In this document: in pieces, positions 1-7,523 of the stretch
How positions within the stretch are numbered: position 1 is the first letter of the stretch
How the letters are laid out: each line of letters opens with the position of its first letter
NCBI RefSeq assembly: GCF_900115825.1
Contig: NZ_FOXW01000003.1
Location: forward strand, 248,001 to 312,000
DNA: 64,000 bases
Source of the DNA: Desemzia incerta
GTDB taxonomy: Bacteria; Bacillota; Bacilli; Lactobacillales; Carnobacteriaceae
Reading direction: 5' to 3'
Position numbers and translations under genes: made by a program
The notes under the pieces: generated by a model
What the model was told of the DNA's origin: nothing
The model's database searches: none
Seen by the model: only the letters and a program-made list of their open reading frames with translations

Positions 1-639
1 GCGGAATATACGGCTATCGAAGAAAACCTAGTTAGTAAAATGCCCGACAATATTTCTTTCGATGAAGCAGCGGCTATTCCTCTAACTGGCCAAACTGCCT
101 GGGTGGCGCTGGTGGAAATCGGAAAAATCAAAGAAGGCGATCGCGTATTGATCCATGGAGGTTCTGGCGGTGTAGGTCATTTAGCGATCCAAATCGCTAA
201 ATACTTCGGAGCTTACGTAGCAGCAACTGCCAGCGGAAAAAATGAAGAACTTGCCAAATCTCTTGGTGCAGATCAGTTCATCAACTACCAAGAAGAAGAT
301 TTCGAACAAATTCTATCTGATTTTGATTTCGTGTTGGATACCCAAGGTGGAGAAATCCAAGAAAAAAGTTACAACATTCTCAAAAAAGGCGGCACATTAG
401 TTTCCATCGTTGCTCCTCCAGATGAAGAAAAAGCAGCTGAAAAAGGCGTTTTAACTGGCTACTTCTTCTTGGAGCCGACCGGCGAACGTATGAAGGCGCT
501 AGCAAAATTGATTGAAGAAGATCACTTAAAACCGATTGTTGGGAAAACTTTCCCTTTTACTCAAGAAGGCTTACGTGAGGCGCATGATGTAAGTGAAAAC
601 GAGTCTATACCAGGTAAAGTTGTCATTCATATAGATTAA
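1..639 (+). CDS. Zinc-less MDR-family NAD(P)H:quinone oxidoreductase, 5' end outside window
   Basis: The frame is open from base 1, so this is the C-terminal 212 codons of a medium-chain dehydrogenase/reductase. The visible part holds the Rossmann domain: the nucleotide-binding loop HGGSGGVGHLA is followed by a beta-alpha pattern and a conserved LGAD turn. It lacks the cysteine clusters of zinc alcohol dehydrogenases, so the quinone reductase or enoyl reductase-like branch fits best. Such enzymes reduce quinones or activated alkenes with NADPH in the cytosol; the substrate here cannot be told. It is the only gene on this strand before 2041 and ends at a bidirectional terminator. The family is secure, the substrate is not. 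Confidence 0.85.
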   Translation, partial: AEYTAIEENLVSKMPDNISFDEAAAIPLTGQTAWVALVEIGKIKEGDRVLIHGGSGGVGHLAIQIAKYFGAYVAATASGKNEELAKSLGADQFINYQEEDFEQILSDFDFVLDTQGGEIQEKSYNILKKGGTLVSIVAPPDEEKAAEKGVLTGYFFLEPTGERMKALAKLIEEDHLKPIVGKTFPFTQEGLREAHDVSENESIPGKVVIHID

Positions 640-648
640 ATTTTCATC

Positions 649-735
649 AAAAAAGAGGCCATAAGGTGGCGACCCCCAAAAGTTTAGATTTTACTCTAAC
701 TTTTGGGGGTCAGTGCCTAATCGGGCCTCTTTTTT
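649..735. terminator. Bidirectional terminator with a nested palindrome
   Basis: The outer arms AAAAAAGAGGCC (649-660) and GGCCTCTTTTTT (724-735) pair perfectly and give a U-tract on either strand, so they can end the quinone reductase transcript (+) and the sufT-like operon (-). Inside lies a second stem, 671-688 with 695-711 (GACCCCCAAAAGTTTAGA against TCTAACTTTTGGGGGTC, one bulged T), which is far longer than a terminator needs. The inner part is discussed as a possible insertion-sequence remnant. Confidence 0.8.
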
Positions 736-785
736 GATCTAACCATTATTAACAGGATTTTATTTTTTTCTACTTAGTTTTTCTT

Positions 786-1127
786 TTATCTGATGCCTAA
801 TGCAATTCTAGCGTATCGAGACATTTTAGAGGTATCCCACGCTGGATACCAAACTAACTTCACTTCACTCGTTTGGACTTCTGGCACACTTTTGAGAGCT
901 TTCATGATCTCTTCTGTAATAACATCTGCTAATGGACATCCCATTGTTGTCAGCGTCATTTTAACCACACAATGCCCCTCTTCCAGCAATTCTACACCGT
1001 AAACCAACCCTAAATTAACAATGTCGATCCCCAATTCTGGATCGATCACTTGCTCTAATGCAGCCATAATACGTTGACTGATTTCTGCTTGTTCTTGTTC
1101 CGTCCAAGAAGATACATTTTCAGACAT
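786..1127 (-). CDS. SufT-like metal-sulfur cluster assembly factor (DUF59/MIP18 family)
   Basis: A 113-residue one-domain protein of the DUF59 family. It shows the typical opening motif VIDPELGIDIVNLGLVYG and the conserved cysteine in TLTTMGCPLAD, which in this family helps handle Fe-S clusters or metal. SufT-type members assist maturation of Fe-S proteins in the cytosol; that is known for relatives and inferred here. The ATG follows AAGGATC at good spacing. It lies 47 bp downstream of an esterase gene on the same strand and probably shares its transcript, ending at the terminator at 649-735. Family assignment is strong, exact client unknown. Confidence 0.85.
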   Translation of the reverse strand: MSENVSSWTEQEQAEISQRIMAALEQVIDPELGIDIVNLGLVYGVELLEEGHCVVKMTLTTMGCPLADVITEEIMKALKSVPEVQTSEVKLVWYPAWDTSKMSRYARIALGIR

Positions 1128-1174
1128 AAGGCATGATCCTTTCCATTAACTATTTGTTTTATTTGATGTGCATC

Positions 1175-1933
1175 TTACAGATTTTTCTTAAAAAATTCAG
1201 CCATTTCTACAGATATTGCATAAGGGACTTTATGAATCCCGCCGATAGTCGTTTCAAATTGGATGTTTTGGGCGTAAGACTTATCCTGAACCGCTTGAAT
1301 AAATTTTTTCGTTAATGAATAAGGGACTAACTCATCATTTGTTCCATGCCAGACATAGATAGGACGTCCGTTGATTTTTTCCGGATGCAGGTCTAACGAA
1401 ATATTTTTCAACGGTTCCATCGCATCATTGACTTCCTGCTCTGTCAATTGAATATCTAACCCCTCTGCCCATGGAGCATTTAAAAGCCATTTCGAAAAAG
1501 CAATTGGTGAAGGAGTTCCCATTAATACACTTGCTGCTTTGATCCAAGGAAATTGTGTCAACATCGCATTTGTCGTAATGCCTCCCATAGAAAGTCCAGC
1601 TACCCCTATTTTTTCTGGGTCTGTTAGTCCTTTTTCAACATAATAGTCTTTCAAAATGGTGATCTCGCTCAAATTATGTAATACGACATCCCAAAATTCC
1701 ATATTTCCAGGAGATGAGGCGCTGATTTTTCGTTCTCCATGTAAATAAGATTCCGGCAACAACGCGCGAAATCCTTGTTTAGCCAACTCGTAGCCATTGA
1801 CCATGGAACTTTCTTTCGAACTTGTCCATCCGTGATAAAAAAATACGGTCGGCAACTTCTTGGAAAAATGTTCCTCTGAAACTATTTCTAATAAAGGCAA
1901 ACCCTTAACGGTTACATTTTTAATGGAAATCAA
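1175..1933 (-). CDS. Alpha/beta hydrolase, YitV-type prolyl-oligopeptidase-like esterase
   Basis: A 252-residue cytosolic alpha/beta hydrolase. An oxyanion loop YHGW is at residues 33-36, the nucleophile elbow GLSMG places Ser115, and Asp200 (HGTND) with His234 (GGIHKVP) complete a plausible triad. This pattern matches the small dienelactone hydrolase/esterase group found beside DUF59 genes in Firmicutes. The start codon is TTG, preceded by AAGAGGTG. No signal peptide or membrane segment is seen. It leads a two-gene operon with the sufT-like gene. Substrate is unknown; carboxylester hydrolysis is inferred from the fold. Confidence 0.85.
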   Translation of the reverse strand: MISIKNVTVKGLPLLEIVSEEHFSKKLPTVFFYHGWTSSKESSMVNGYELAKQGFRALLPESYLHGERKISASSPGNMEFWDVVLHNLSEITILKDYYVEKGLTDPEKIGVAGLSMGGITTNAMLTQFPWIKAASVLMGTPSPIAFSKWLLNAPWAEGLDIQLTEQEVNDAMEPLKNISLDLHPEKINGRPIYVWHGTNDELVPYSLTKKFIQAVQDKSYAQNIQFETTIGGIHKVPYAISVEMAEFFKKNL

Positions 1934-2040
1934 CTTGACACCTCTTAATAATTATTTTTTTCTCAGTGATTTTATGGTAGTGTATGTTTAACTACTTTTT
2001 TTATAGTTTAGCATAAAAACGTTGGAGGATACAGATACAG

Positions 2041-2853
2041 ATGAATAGAAAGCTAATCGCTCTTGACTTAGATGGAACTACCTTAAATAACCAGTCTCAA
2101 ATCTCTCAAAAAACGAGTGAAGTCTTGACTCGTTTGAAAAAAGAAGGACACATCGTCTCGATCGCTACCGGGAGACCTTACCGGAGCAGTCGCCAATATT
2201 ACGCAGAATTACAATTGGATACTCCGATCGTAAACTTTAATGGTGCATTGTGCCATAAGCCTACCGAATTAGCATGGGAGTCTCAGTACCATAAGACCCT
2301 CAACAGAGAAATTGCTATCGATATGCTGTCTTTGCGTAAAGATATGGATATTCAACTTATAGCAGCTGAGCTTCGCGACTCTGTTTATGTTGATGATGAT
2401 TTTGTTCCTTACGAAGATTTCTTCGCTACTGGTAAAAGCATGTCTTTCAAACTATCAGAAGATACATTGAAAGAAGAACCAACAGCTATCAGTGTATTCA
2501 CAGGGAAAGAAAACCAACAAGCCATCACTGACAAAATCATCCACCGCTACGGGGATGCTGTGGAAGTGAGAACTTGGGGCGGACTGACACCTTGTTTAGA
2601 AGTTGTTGCTGCCGGAGTACAAAAAGCTATGGGTGTAGAACGTATTGCACAAGTCTACGGAGTGCAACAAAAAGATATTTTAGCTTTTGGGGACGAAAAT
2701 AACGACTATGAAATGATTCAATACGCTGGTCATGGTGTAGTGATGAATAATGGGATCGATGAATTAAAGGCGATTGCTGATGATGTGACAGATTTTTCTA
2801 ATCATGAAGATGGTCTGGCACTTTACTTGGAGAAATATTTCCGCTTAAACTAA
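2041..2853 (+). CDS. Cof-type HAD-IIB phosphatase
   Basis: A 270-residue haloacid dehalogenase phosphatase of the Cof/YwpJ subfamily. Motif I is DLDGTT at residues 9-14, a TGRP motif II follows near residue 43, and motif IV is FGDENNDYEMI near residue 219. A C2-type cap lies between motifs II and III. Enzymes of this group dephosphorylate sugar phosphates, flavin phosphates or cofactors in the cytosol, often with low specificity. It is a single-gene unit transcribed away from the esterase operon and closed by a perfect palindromic terminator. A second member of the family is at 12330. Confidence 0.9.
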   Translation: MNRKLIALDLDGTTLNNQSQISQKTSEVLTRLKKEGHIVSIATGRPYRSSRQYYAELQLDTPIVNFNGALCHKPTELAWESQYHKTLNREIAIDMLSLRKDMDIQLIAAELRDSVYVDDDFVPYEDFFATGKSMSFKLSEDTLKEEPTAISVFTGKENQQAITDKIIHRYGDAVEVRTWGGLTPCLEVVAAGVQKAMGVERIAQVYGVQQKDILAFGDENNDYEMIQYAGHGVVMNNGIDELKAIADDVTDFSNHEDGLALYLEKYFRLN

Positions 2854-2890
2854 AAAAGAATTGGATCTGATCAGATCCAATTCTTTTTTT
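2854..2890. terminator. Perfect palindromic bidirectional terminator
   Basis: The arms AAAAAGAATTGGATCTGA and TCAGATCCAATTCTTTTT are perfectly complementary around a central TGATCA, and both strands end in a T-run. It serves the HAD phosphatase (+) and the convergent YitT-family gene (-). Confidence 0.9.
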
Positions 2891-2899
2891 TGATTTTAT

Positions 2900-3805
2900 C
2901 TAAAATACACTACTTGCTCTTCGTTCTTTTTGCTGTTCGCTGTTTAAGAACTCGCCCATTACTTTATTCGTTTGCATAAAGTTGACGAATGCCGCTGCGT
3001 CCGCTTCTTTAACGGCTTGTTCTAAGCTATAGATCTCATAGCGCGAAACAACGATCATTAACACAGCACGGTTTGTTTTACTGTATCCGCCTGTAGCCGG
3101 CAAGACTGTAACGCCTCGGACTAGTTCTTTATGTATAGCTTCTACTAAGGTATCCGGATCTGTTGTTACGATCATTGCTGTTACTTTTTGATGGCTCGTA
3201 TGAATAGTGTCTACAACTTTGGTAAAAGCATAAATGGATAGAATCGTATAGAAAGAATATTCCCACCCAAAAGTAGCTCCTGCTGTTATTGCAATGATTG
3301 CATTCATAACCATCATCAAGTTTCCAATAGTTCTGCCGGTCGTTTTAGCTAGAACCATTGCAATGATGTCCATCCCGCCAGTCGAAAAACCATATTTTAA
3401 TGCGAAACCTACTCCAGCTCCACCAATTACCCCACCAAATAATGCACTCATGATTGGATCAGGAGTCAATTGAATTACTGGTAAGACAACCATTAAAATA
3501 GAGACTAAGAAAGAAGAAAGAAAACTTAATAAAGTAAATGTCTTTCCTATTTTAAACCAACCTAAAATAGCGATTGGGATATTTAATAGTAAAATAATCA
3601 ATCCAGTTTCTAGCTGGATGTTCAAATATTCTGATGTGATACCCGCAAACAATTGCGCGAAACCATTCAAGCCAGATGCATAAACATTCGTCGGGATAAA
3701 GAAGAAGTTAAAAGATATCGCCCCTGTTATCGCTGAAAAAACTAATACGATCATAATTTTTAATGATTCCCACCATGCAACGGGAGATTTAAAATTTTTC
3801 ACCAC
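2900..3805 (-). CDS. YitT family membrane protein (DUF161 plus DUF2179)
   Basis: A 301-residue integral membrane protein. The N-terminal two thirds contain about five or six hydrophobic segments with the family pattern FFIPTNVYASGLNGFAQ and a glycine-rich stretch FGGVIGGAGVG; the last 90 residues form a soluble DUF2179 domain (TDPDTLVEAIHKELVRGVT). The family is widespread in Firmicutes and has no settled function, though transport is often suggested. Two GTG codons stand in tandem (3803-3805 and 3800-3802) after GGAGG; the second has better spacing, so the true start may be 3802. The gene stands alone, with a palindrome upstream of its promoter. Confidence 0.88.
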   Translation of the reverse strand: MVKNFKSPVAWWESLKIMIVLVFSAITGAISFNFFFIPTNVYASGLNGFAQLFAGITSEYLNIQLETGLIILLLNIPIAILGWFKIGKTFTLLSFLSSFLVSILMVVLPVIQLTPDPIMSALFGGVIGGAGVGFALKYGFSTGGMDIIAMVLAKTTGRTIGNLMMVMNAIIAITAGATFGWEYSFYTILSIYAFTKVVDTIHTSHQKVTAMIVTTDPDTLVEAIHKELVRGVTVLPATGGYSKTNRAVLMIVVSRYEIYSLEQAVKEADAAAFVNFMQTNKVMGEFLNSEQQKERRASSVF

Positions 3806-3921
3806 AACACCTCCGTAAGATAATTCTAAACTAGAATAGCAACAATCTAATGGGAAAGAAAGAAAAACATAATAACATTAAGAAAAGTCTCATTGTATCC
3901 GCTTTACAATAAGAGTCTATT

Positions 3922-3935
3922 AAGTAACGTTACTT
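3922..3935. promoter_or_regulatory. Perfect 14-bp palindrome upstream of yitT-type gene
   Basis: AAGTAACGTTACTT is its own reverse complement. On the minus strand it lies just upstream of a weak promoter whose -10 TACAAT is at 3892-3897. The position suits a regulator-binding site, but the regulator is not known. Confidence 0.4.
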
Positions 3936-3943
3936 TAGGCAAC

Positions 3944-3975
3944 AAAAAAGCGAAGCAGACAATTGCCTACTTCGC
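3944..3975 (-). terminator. Terminator of the OsmC operon
   Basis: On the minus strand GCGAAGTAG and CTGCTTCGC pair around an 8-nt loop and are followed by a run of T (TTTTTTG). It starts ten bases after the osmC-like stop codon. Confidence 0.88.
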
Positions 3976-3984
3976 TCAGCTGAT

Positions 3985-4398
3985 TTATTGTACTGTTTTA
4001 ACGGTTACCGTTTTACTACCTTCCAGGAGTTTGGCTACCGGACAACGCTTTTCTGCTGCTTGAACGATTCGATCCGCTTTTTCAAACGGTAAGCTCTCAA
4101 TTTTAGCCAATGCCAATACTTCGAAAAAGAATCCGCCTTTTTCTTCCGGCACTAAATCAATGTGTACTTCTACTTGGCTTTTGTTCTTTAAGCCTCTGCC
4201 TTTTAATAACGCTTGAATCGTAGCATTTAAACAAGTGCTTAAAGATAATCCCAATAGTTCTTCAGGATTAGTGCCAAGATCTGGACTCAAAGGATCAGAA
4301 ATAACCACTCTCAGTCCATCATTCTTTACAAAAGCTTCTCCTTGCAAGGCTTGATCATTCACTACTTCTGCGTGAAACAAACTTTTCGGATGAGCCAT
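3985..4398 (-). CDS. OsmC/Ohr family redox protein
   Basis: A 137-residue protein of the OsmC superfamily. It has the two cysteines expected for peroxidase function: one in LSTCLNATIQ at the start of the central helix and one in AEKRCPVAKLL near the C-terminus. Ohr/OsmC proteins reduce organic hydroperoxides in the cytosol with dihydrolipoyl or thiol donors. The second cysteine context (CPV) favours the OsmC/YhfA side over classical Ohr. It follows the gene at 4424 by 25 bp and shares its transcript, which ends at the strong hairpin at 3944-3975. Confidence 0.88.
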   Translation of the reverse strand: MAHPKSLFHAEVVNDQALQGEAFVKNDGLRVVISDPLSPDLGTNPEELLGLSLSTCLNATIQALLKGRGLKNKSQVEVHIDLVPEEKGGFFFEVLALAKIESLPFEKADRIVQAAEKRCPVAKLLEGSKTVTVKTVQ

Positions 4399-4423
4399 AT
4401 AATCCCTGCCTTTTATCGTATTT

Positions 4424-4864
4424 TTACTCCGCTGAAGCTGGTTCCAATACTTTTTCGATTTCTTTGATGATCACTTTAGCAATCGTAGAACCAAATACCA
4501 TCATTTCGTAAGCTGCTAAAACATCGCTTGTCGTGCGACTAAGCTGTTTTAGATAAACCTCACCATCGCCCGCTAAAATAACGCTGTAATAACCCGCTTT
4601 TACTTGATTCAACTCATTCAGCAATTCGAGAATCTCAGCTTTTTTAGTAAAATCTTTTACATAAGCTAACTTATGGTATGTAATCTGAAAATCAATTGAT
4701 TTAGCATCTTTGCTATCGAACACTATCCCAAACGGCAATACTCTTGTTTTCGATAACCGAAAATTTCCATTAAATAAAATTTGACCATTTTTCAATTGGC
4801 TTTTCTTCAATGGAATATTTTTTTCTTTTAAGTAAACCTCAAAGTTTTCAATCGTTTCTGACAA
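4424..4864 (-). CDS. Protein of unknown function, possibly YbjN-like
   Basis: I do not recognise this 146-residue protein with certainty. It is soluble and mixed alpha/beta, with no signal peptide or membrane helix. The pattern of an N-terminal helix, several short beta strands and a long central helix (KKAEILELLNELN), then VYLKQLSRTT and a C-terminal helix, resembles the YbjN/type III chaperone-like fold; this is a shape argument only. The start is TTG after a strong GGGGGAAA ribosome site. It is cotranscribed with the downstream osmC-like gene, which hints at a stress role. A TATAAT box lies upstream near 4906-4911. Confidence 0.7.
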   Translation of the reverse strand: MSETIENFEVYLKEKNIPLKKSQLKNGQILFNGNFRLSKTRVLPFGIVFDSKDAKSIDFQITYHKLAYVKDFTKKAEILELLNELNQVKAGYYSVILAGDGEVYLKQLSRTTSDVLAAYEMMVFGSTIAKVIIKEIEKVLEPASAE

Positions 4865-4943
4865 TTTTATTTCCCCCTACCTAACTTAAATGCCTTGCTC
4901 CATTTTATTATAACGTAAATAATCCAGAATATATAGAATAAAT

Positions 4944-4985
4944 AAAAAAAGCCTGGCCATCTTAGTAGACGGATCAGACTTTTTT
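4944..4985 (-). terminator. Terminator after rplS
   Basis: On the minus strand AGTCTGATCC and GGCCAGGCT pair imperfectly and are followed by seven T residues. It begins about ten bases past the rplS stop codon. Confidence 0.85.
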
Positions 4986-4994
4986 CTTTTCGAA

Positions 4995-5342
4995 TTAACG
5001 GCGAGCTTCTTTGATACGAGCAGCTTTACCATGTAATTTACGAATGTAGTACAATTTAGCACGACGTACTTTACCTTGACGAATAACTTCAAGTTTAGCA
5101 ACACGTGGAGAATGTACTGGGAACGTACGCTCAACACCCACACCGTAAGAAATTTTACGAACAGTATATGTTTCGCTGATTCCTGCACCGCGACGTTTGA
5201 TAACTACGCCTTCGAATAACTGGATACGTTCTCTTTCCCCTTCAACAATACGTGCATGTACACGAACTGTATCTCCAGGACGGAAACTAGGAATATCACT
5301 ACGTAATTGTTCGCTAGTAATTGCTTCAATTAATTGACTCAT
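4995..5342 (-). CDS. rplS: 50S ribosomal protein L19
   Basis: The 115-residue protein has the length and signature of bacterial L19, including [16 protein letters not shown], the basic stretch [20 protein letters not shown] and the C-terminal [21 protein letters not shown]19 sits at the 30S-50S interface of the ribosome. It follows trmD, as in nearly all bacteria, but has its own promoter and an 86-nt leader, so it can be expressed independently of the rimM-trmD genes. The start has GGAAGGAG upstream. Confidence 0.98.
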   Translation of the reverse strand: MSQLIEAITSEQLRSDIPSFRPGDTVRVHARIVEGERERIQLFEGVVIKRRGAGISETYTVRKISYGVGVERTFPVHSPRVAKLEVIRQGKVRRAKLYYIRKLHGKAARIKEARR

Positions 5343-5428
5343 GAATTTTTTCTCCTTCCAACAAACATTCGTATATCTCCATTCGGATACAGCGGAATAT
5401 CGTTAATAGCGGTGGTTTGCCCACTCAC
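5343..5428 (-). ncRNA. rplS leader, candidate L19 autoregulatory element
   Basis: Between the predicted transcription start and the rplS start codon are about 86 nt with two hairpins: GTGG/CCAC near the 5' end, and a longer one in which ATATTCC pairs with GGAGATAT. An L19 leader at this place is known in Firmicutes. I assign it from position and folding by eye, without a covariance search. Confidence 0.45.
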
Positions 5429-5434
5429 CAAATA

Positions 5435-5463
5435 ACTTTATCATATTATAGAATGCCTGTAAA
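5435..5463 (-). promoter_or_regulatory. Promoter of rplS
   Basis: On the minus strand TTTACA (-35, 5458-5463) and TAAAGT (-10, 5435-5440) are 17 bp apart. The same TTTACA-17-TAAA(C/G)T layout is found before rpsP. A TATAAT lies in the spacer but has no matching -35 box. Confidence 0.6.
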
Positions 5464-5497
5464 GTATTTTTTCTTTATTTGGTTATTTTATCGGGAC

Positions 5498-6229
5498 TCA
5501 GCTGCGTTTGAATTCCTCAATCCAGTTTTTTTGTTGATCGGTCAATTCAACATGATCCAGCAAATCGGGTCTGCGTTCCAAGGTCCGTCTCAAAGATTCT
5601 TTCTCTCGCCACTCTTCAATAAGCTTGTGGTTCCCGCTCAATAGAACTTCGGGTACATCCATGTCTCTGTAAGAAGCAGGTCTTGTGTAATGTGGGTGTT
5701 CTAACAGACCTGTTGAGAAAGAATCTGTTACAGCTGATTCTTCATTCCCCAGCACTTCAGGCAACAACCTTACTGTAGCGTCAATTACCACCATAGCGCC
5801 CAGTTCTCCGCCTGTCAGCACATAATCACCTAGAGAGATCTCATCTGTCACAATCGATCGGATACGCTCATCATACCCTTCATAATGACCGCAAATAAAG
5901 ACTAAGTGCTCCGCTTCAGCTAGTTCTTCGGCTTTCTTTTGATTGAAGGGTTCGCCAGCTGGATCGAGCAAGATCACTCTTTTTTTAGTGTCAGGATGTT
6001 TCTCTTGAAGATGATCAAATGCATCGAAGATTGGTTGAGCTTTTAACAACATTCCAGCTCCGCCGCCATAAGGATAATCGTCTACATGCTGATGTTTATT
6101 TCCCGAAAAATCGCGAAAGTTTAAAACGTCTATCGACAACAGATTTTTTTCGACAGCTTTGCCGATAATGGATTCTGACATTGGACCTTCAAACATACGA
6201 GGGAATAACGTAAGAACATCTATTTTCAT
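5498..6229 (-). CDS. trmD: tRNA (guanine-N1)-methyltransferase
   Basis: TrmD methylates G37 of tRNAs that read CNN codons, using S-adenosylmethionine, to keep the reading frame. The 243-residue protein starts [13 protein letters not shown] and carries YPYGGGAGM, the trefoil-knot segments [13 protein letters not shown] and [15 protein letters not shown], all diagnostic of the family. A longer in-frame extension up to 6352 exists, but it is only the shadow of rimM; the ATG at 6227-6229 overlaps the rimM stop as ATGA, which implies coupled translation. Order rimM-trmD-rplS is standard. Confidence 0.98.
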   Translation of the reverse strand: MKIDVLTLFPRMFEGPMSESIIGKAVEKNLLSIDVLNFRDFSGNKHQHVDDYPYGGGAGMLLKAQPIFDAFDHLQEKHPDTKKRVILLDPAGEPFNQKKAEELAEAEHLVFICGHYEGYDERIRSIVTDEISLGDYVLTGGELGAMVVIDATVRLLPEVLGNEESAVTDSFSTGLLEHPHYTRPASYRDMDVPEVLLSGNHKLIEEWREKESLRRTLERRPDLLDHVELTDQQKNWIEEFKRS

Positions 6230-6744
6230 AAATCTTCTAGCCCTTCCATAAGATGGACCGTCACTATTTTTTCTTCTAAGTCGACATTCAATACACAATC
6301 CGCAATATACGGAATCAACAGATCTTTTTGTTTCTGTCTTTGAATGACCCATACATCGTTTGCTCCAGGCTGTAAAACTTCTTTGATTTTACCGATTTCG
6401 CGGCCAGTATCGTCTATTACAGTCAATCCAATGATTTGGTGCAGATAAAATTCATCTTCCGGCAAATCTGTTAGTTGTTCTTCAGTTACTTTTAAGATAC
6501 CATCTCTGTACCCTTCAACAGATTCGATCGTAGGATGGTTTTCAAACGTCAACAAATCAAAATTTTTGTGTTTTCGATGACTAGCGACTACCAGCTCAAC
6601 GGCTTTTGTTTTTTCTTGTTCTAAAATCAATACTGAACCTTTTTTGTATCTTTGTTCTGGAAAATCAGTTACTGATATAACCCGGACTTCACCTTTAATG
6701 CCGTGTGTATTCACTATTTTTCCAACATTGTATAATTTTTCCAT
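6226..6744 (-). CDS. rimM: 16S rRNA processing protein RimM
   Basis: RimM helps mature the head of the 30S subunit and binds ribosomal protein S19. The 172-residue protein has the expected two halves: an N-terminal RimM domain beginning [18 protein letters not shown] and a C-terminal PRC barrel with PGANDVWVI and [10 protein letters not shown]. Its stop overlaps the trmD start by 4 bp. Upstream is a terminator for the preceding khpA gene, so rimM probably starts a transcript; TAGACA and TAAAAT 16 bp apart (about 6793-6820) could be its promoter. Confidence 0.97.
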   Translation of the reverse strand: MEKLYNVGKIVNTHGIKGEVRVISVTDFPEQRYKKGSVLILEQEKTKAVELVVASHRKHKNFDLLTFENHPTIESVEGYRDGILKVTEEQLTDLPEDEFYLHQIIGLTVIDDTGREIGKIKEVLQPGANDVWVIQRQKQKDLLIPYIADCVLNVDLEEKIVTVHLMEGLEDL

Positions 6745-6843
6745 TCGATTCCCTCATTTAATTCGTTTTATCGTTCCCTCAGACTTATTTTACTAGGAAT
6801 TATCTAGATGTCTACAGTAGATTTCTTTTTATCGTTAAAAAAA

Positions 6844-6873
6844 AGAAAAAACCATTTCTCTAAAGAAACGGCT
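6844..6873 (-). terminator. Terminator after khpA
   Basis: On the minus strand AGCCGTTTCT pairs with AGAAATGGTT around a 4-nt loop, followed by T-rich sequence. It separates the rpsP-khpA unit from rimM-trmD. Confidence 0.8.
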
Positions 6874-6890
6874 TCGTCTTATGATGGATA

Positions 6891-7133
6891 TTAATTGTCG
6901 ACAATGGTCAATCTTACACGCTTAGGTCCTTGAACCTTTGCGCTGTATACAATCGTTCGAATAGCTTTCGCTACACGACCTTTTTTACCGATCACTCGCC
7001 CAATATCATCTTCATGAACGCTTAAATGGTATTCAATAAATTCATCGGTTTCATCAGTCTCCAACGTAACTTCTTCTGGATGGCTGACAAGCGGATGAAC
7101 GATTGCAAGAATCAATTCACTAATGTCACTCAT
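6891..7133 (-). CDS. khpA: KH-domain RNA-binding protein KhpA (YlqC)
   Basis: An 80-residue single KH domain with the GxxG RNA-binding loop in VIGKKGRVAKAI. KhpA, with its partner KhpB, binds RNA and affects cell size and division in Gram-positive cocci. An ATG three codons upstream (7140-7142) directly abuts AAAAGGG, so it cannot use that ribosome site; the ATG at 7131-7133 stands at the right distance and is chosen. It follows rpsP by 14 bp, the conserved position in Firmicutes. Confidence 0.93.
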   Translation of the reverse strand: MSDISELILAIVHPLVSHPEEVTLETDETDEFIEYHLSVHEDDIGRVIGKKGRVAKAIRTIVYSAKVQGPKRVRLTIVDN

Positions 7134-7147
7134 ATTAAACATCCCTT

Positions 7148-7420
7148 TTATTTACTGTATTTAGAATCGTGGAATTTTTTCATAATACCTTCACGAGAAA
7201 GGATATTACGAACAGTATCAGAAGGTTGAGCACCATTGCTTAACCATTTAAGAACTGATTCTTCGTCGATTTTTACTTGAACAGGTTCAACAATTGGGTT
7301 GTAGTAACCAATTTCTTCGATGAAGCGACCATCACGTGGAGAACGTGAATCAGCAACTACTATACGATAAAAAGGTTTTCTTTTAGAACCCATACGTTTC
7401 AAACGGATTTTTACTGCCAT
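7148..7420 (-). CDS. rpsP: 30S ribosomal protein S16
   Basis: The 90-residue protein opens with [20 protein letters not shown] and contains [18 protein letters not shown], the S16 signature. S16 is an early-binding protein of the 30S subunit. It lies downstream of ffh but has its own promoter at 7456-7484 and a strong GGAGGTG ribosome site. Its gap of 103 bp to ffh contains no clear terminator, so read-through from ffh is possible. Confidence 0.98.
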   Translation of the reverse strand: MAVKIRLKRMGSKRKPFYRIVVADSRSPRDGRFIEEIGYYNPIVEPVQVKIDEESVLKWLSNGAQPSDTVRNILSREGIMKKFHDSKYSK

Positions 7421-7455
7421 ACTTTAACACCTCCATTAACAATCTCACAAAAGAT

Positions 7456-7484
7456 AGTTTATCAGTTATTTCCATGCTTGTAAA
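7456..7484 (-). promoter_or_regulatory. Promoter of rpsP
   Basis: On the minus strand TTTACA (7479-7484) and TAAACT (7456-7461) are 17 bp apart, with TG just before the -10 box. The transcript would start about 30 nt before the rpsP start. Confidence 0.6.
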
Positions 7485-7523
7485 GTGTTTTTTCTTTACA
7501 CTTCATTTTTTCTGCATTTTTTT

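Noticed and set aside
4886-5188. 100-codon minus-strand frame overlapping rplS
   Set aside because: It lies in another frame over the highly conserved rplS gene and the terminator, so it is a shadow.
6230-6352. N-terminal extension of trmD by 41 residues
   Set aside because: It is the out-of-frame shadow of rimM. The conserved start MKIDVLTLF and the ATGA overlap with rimM place the start at 6229.
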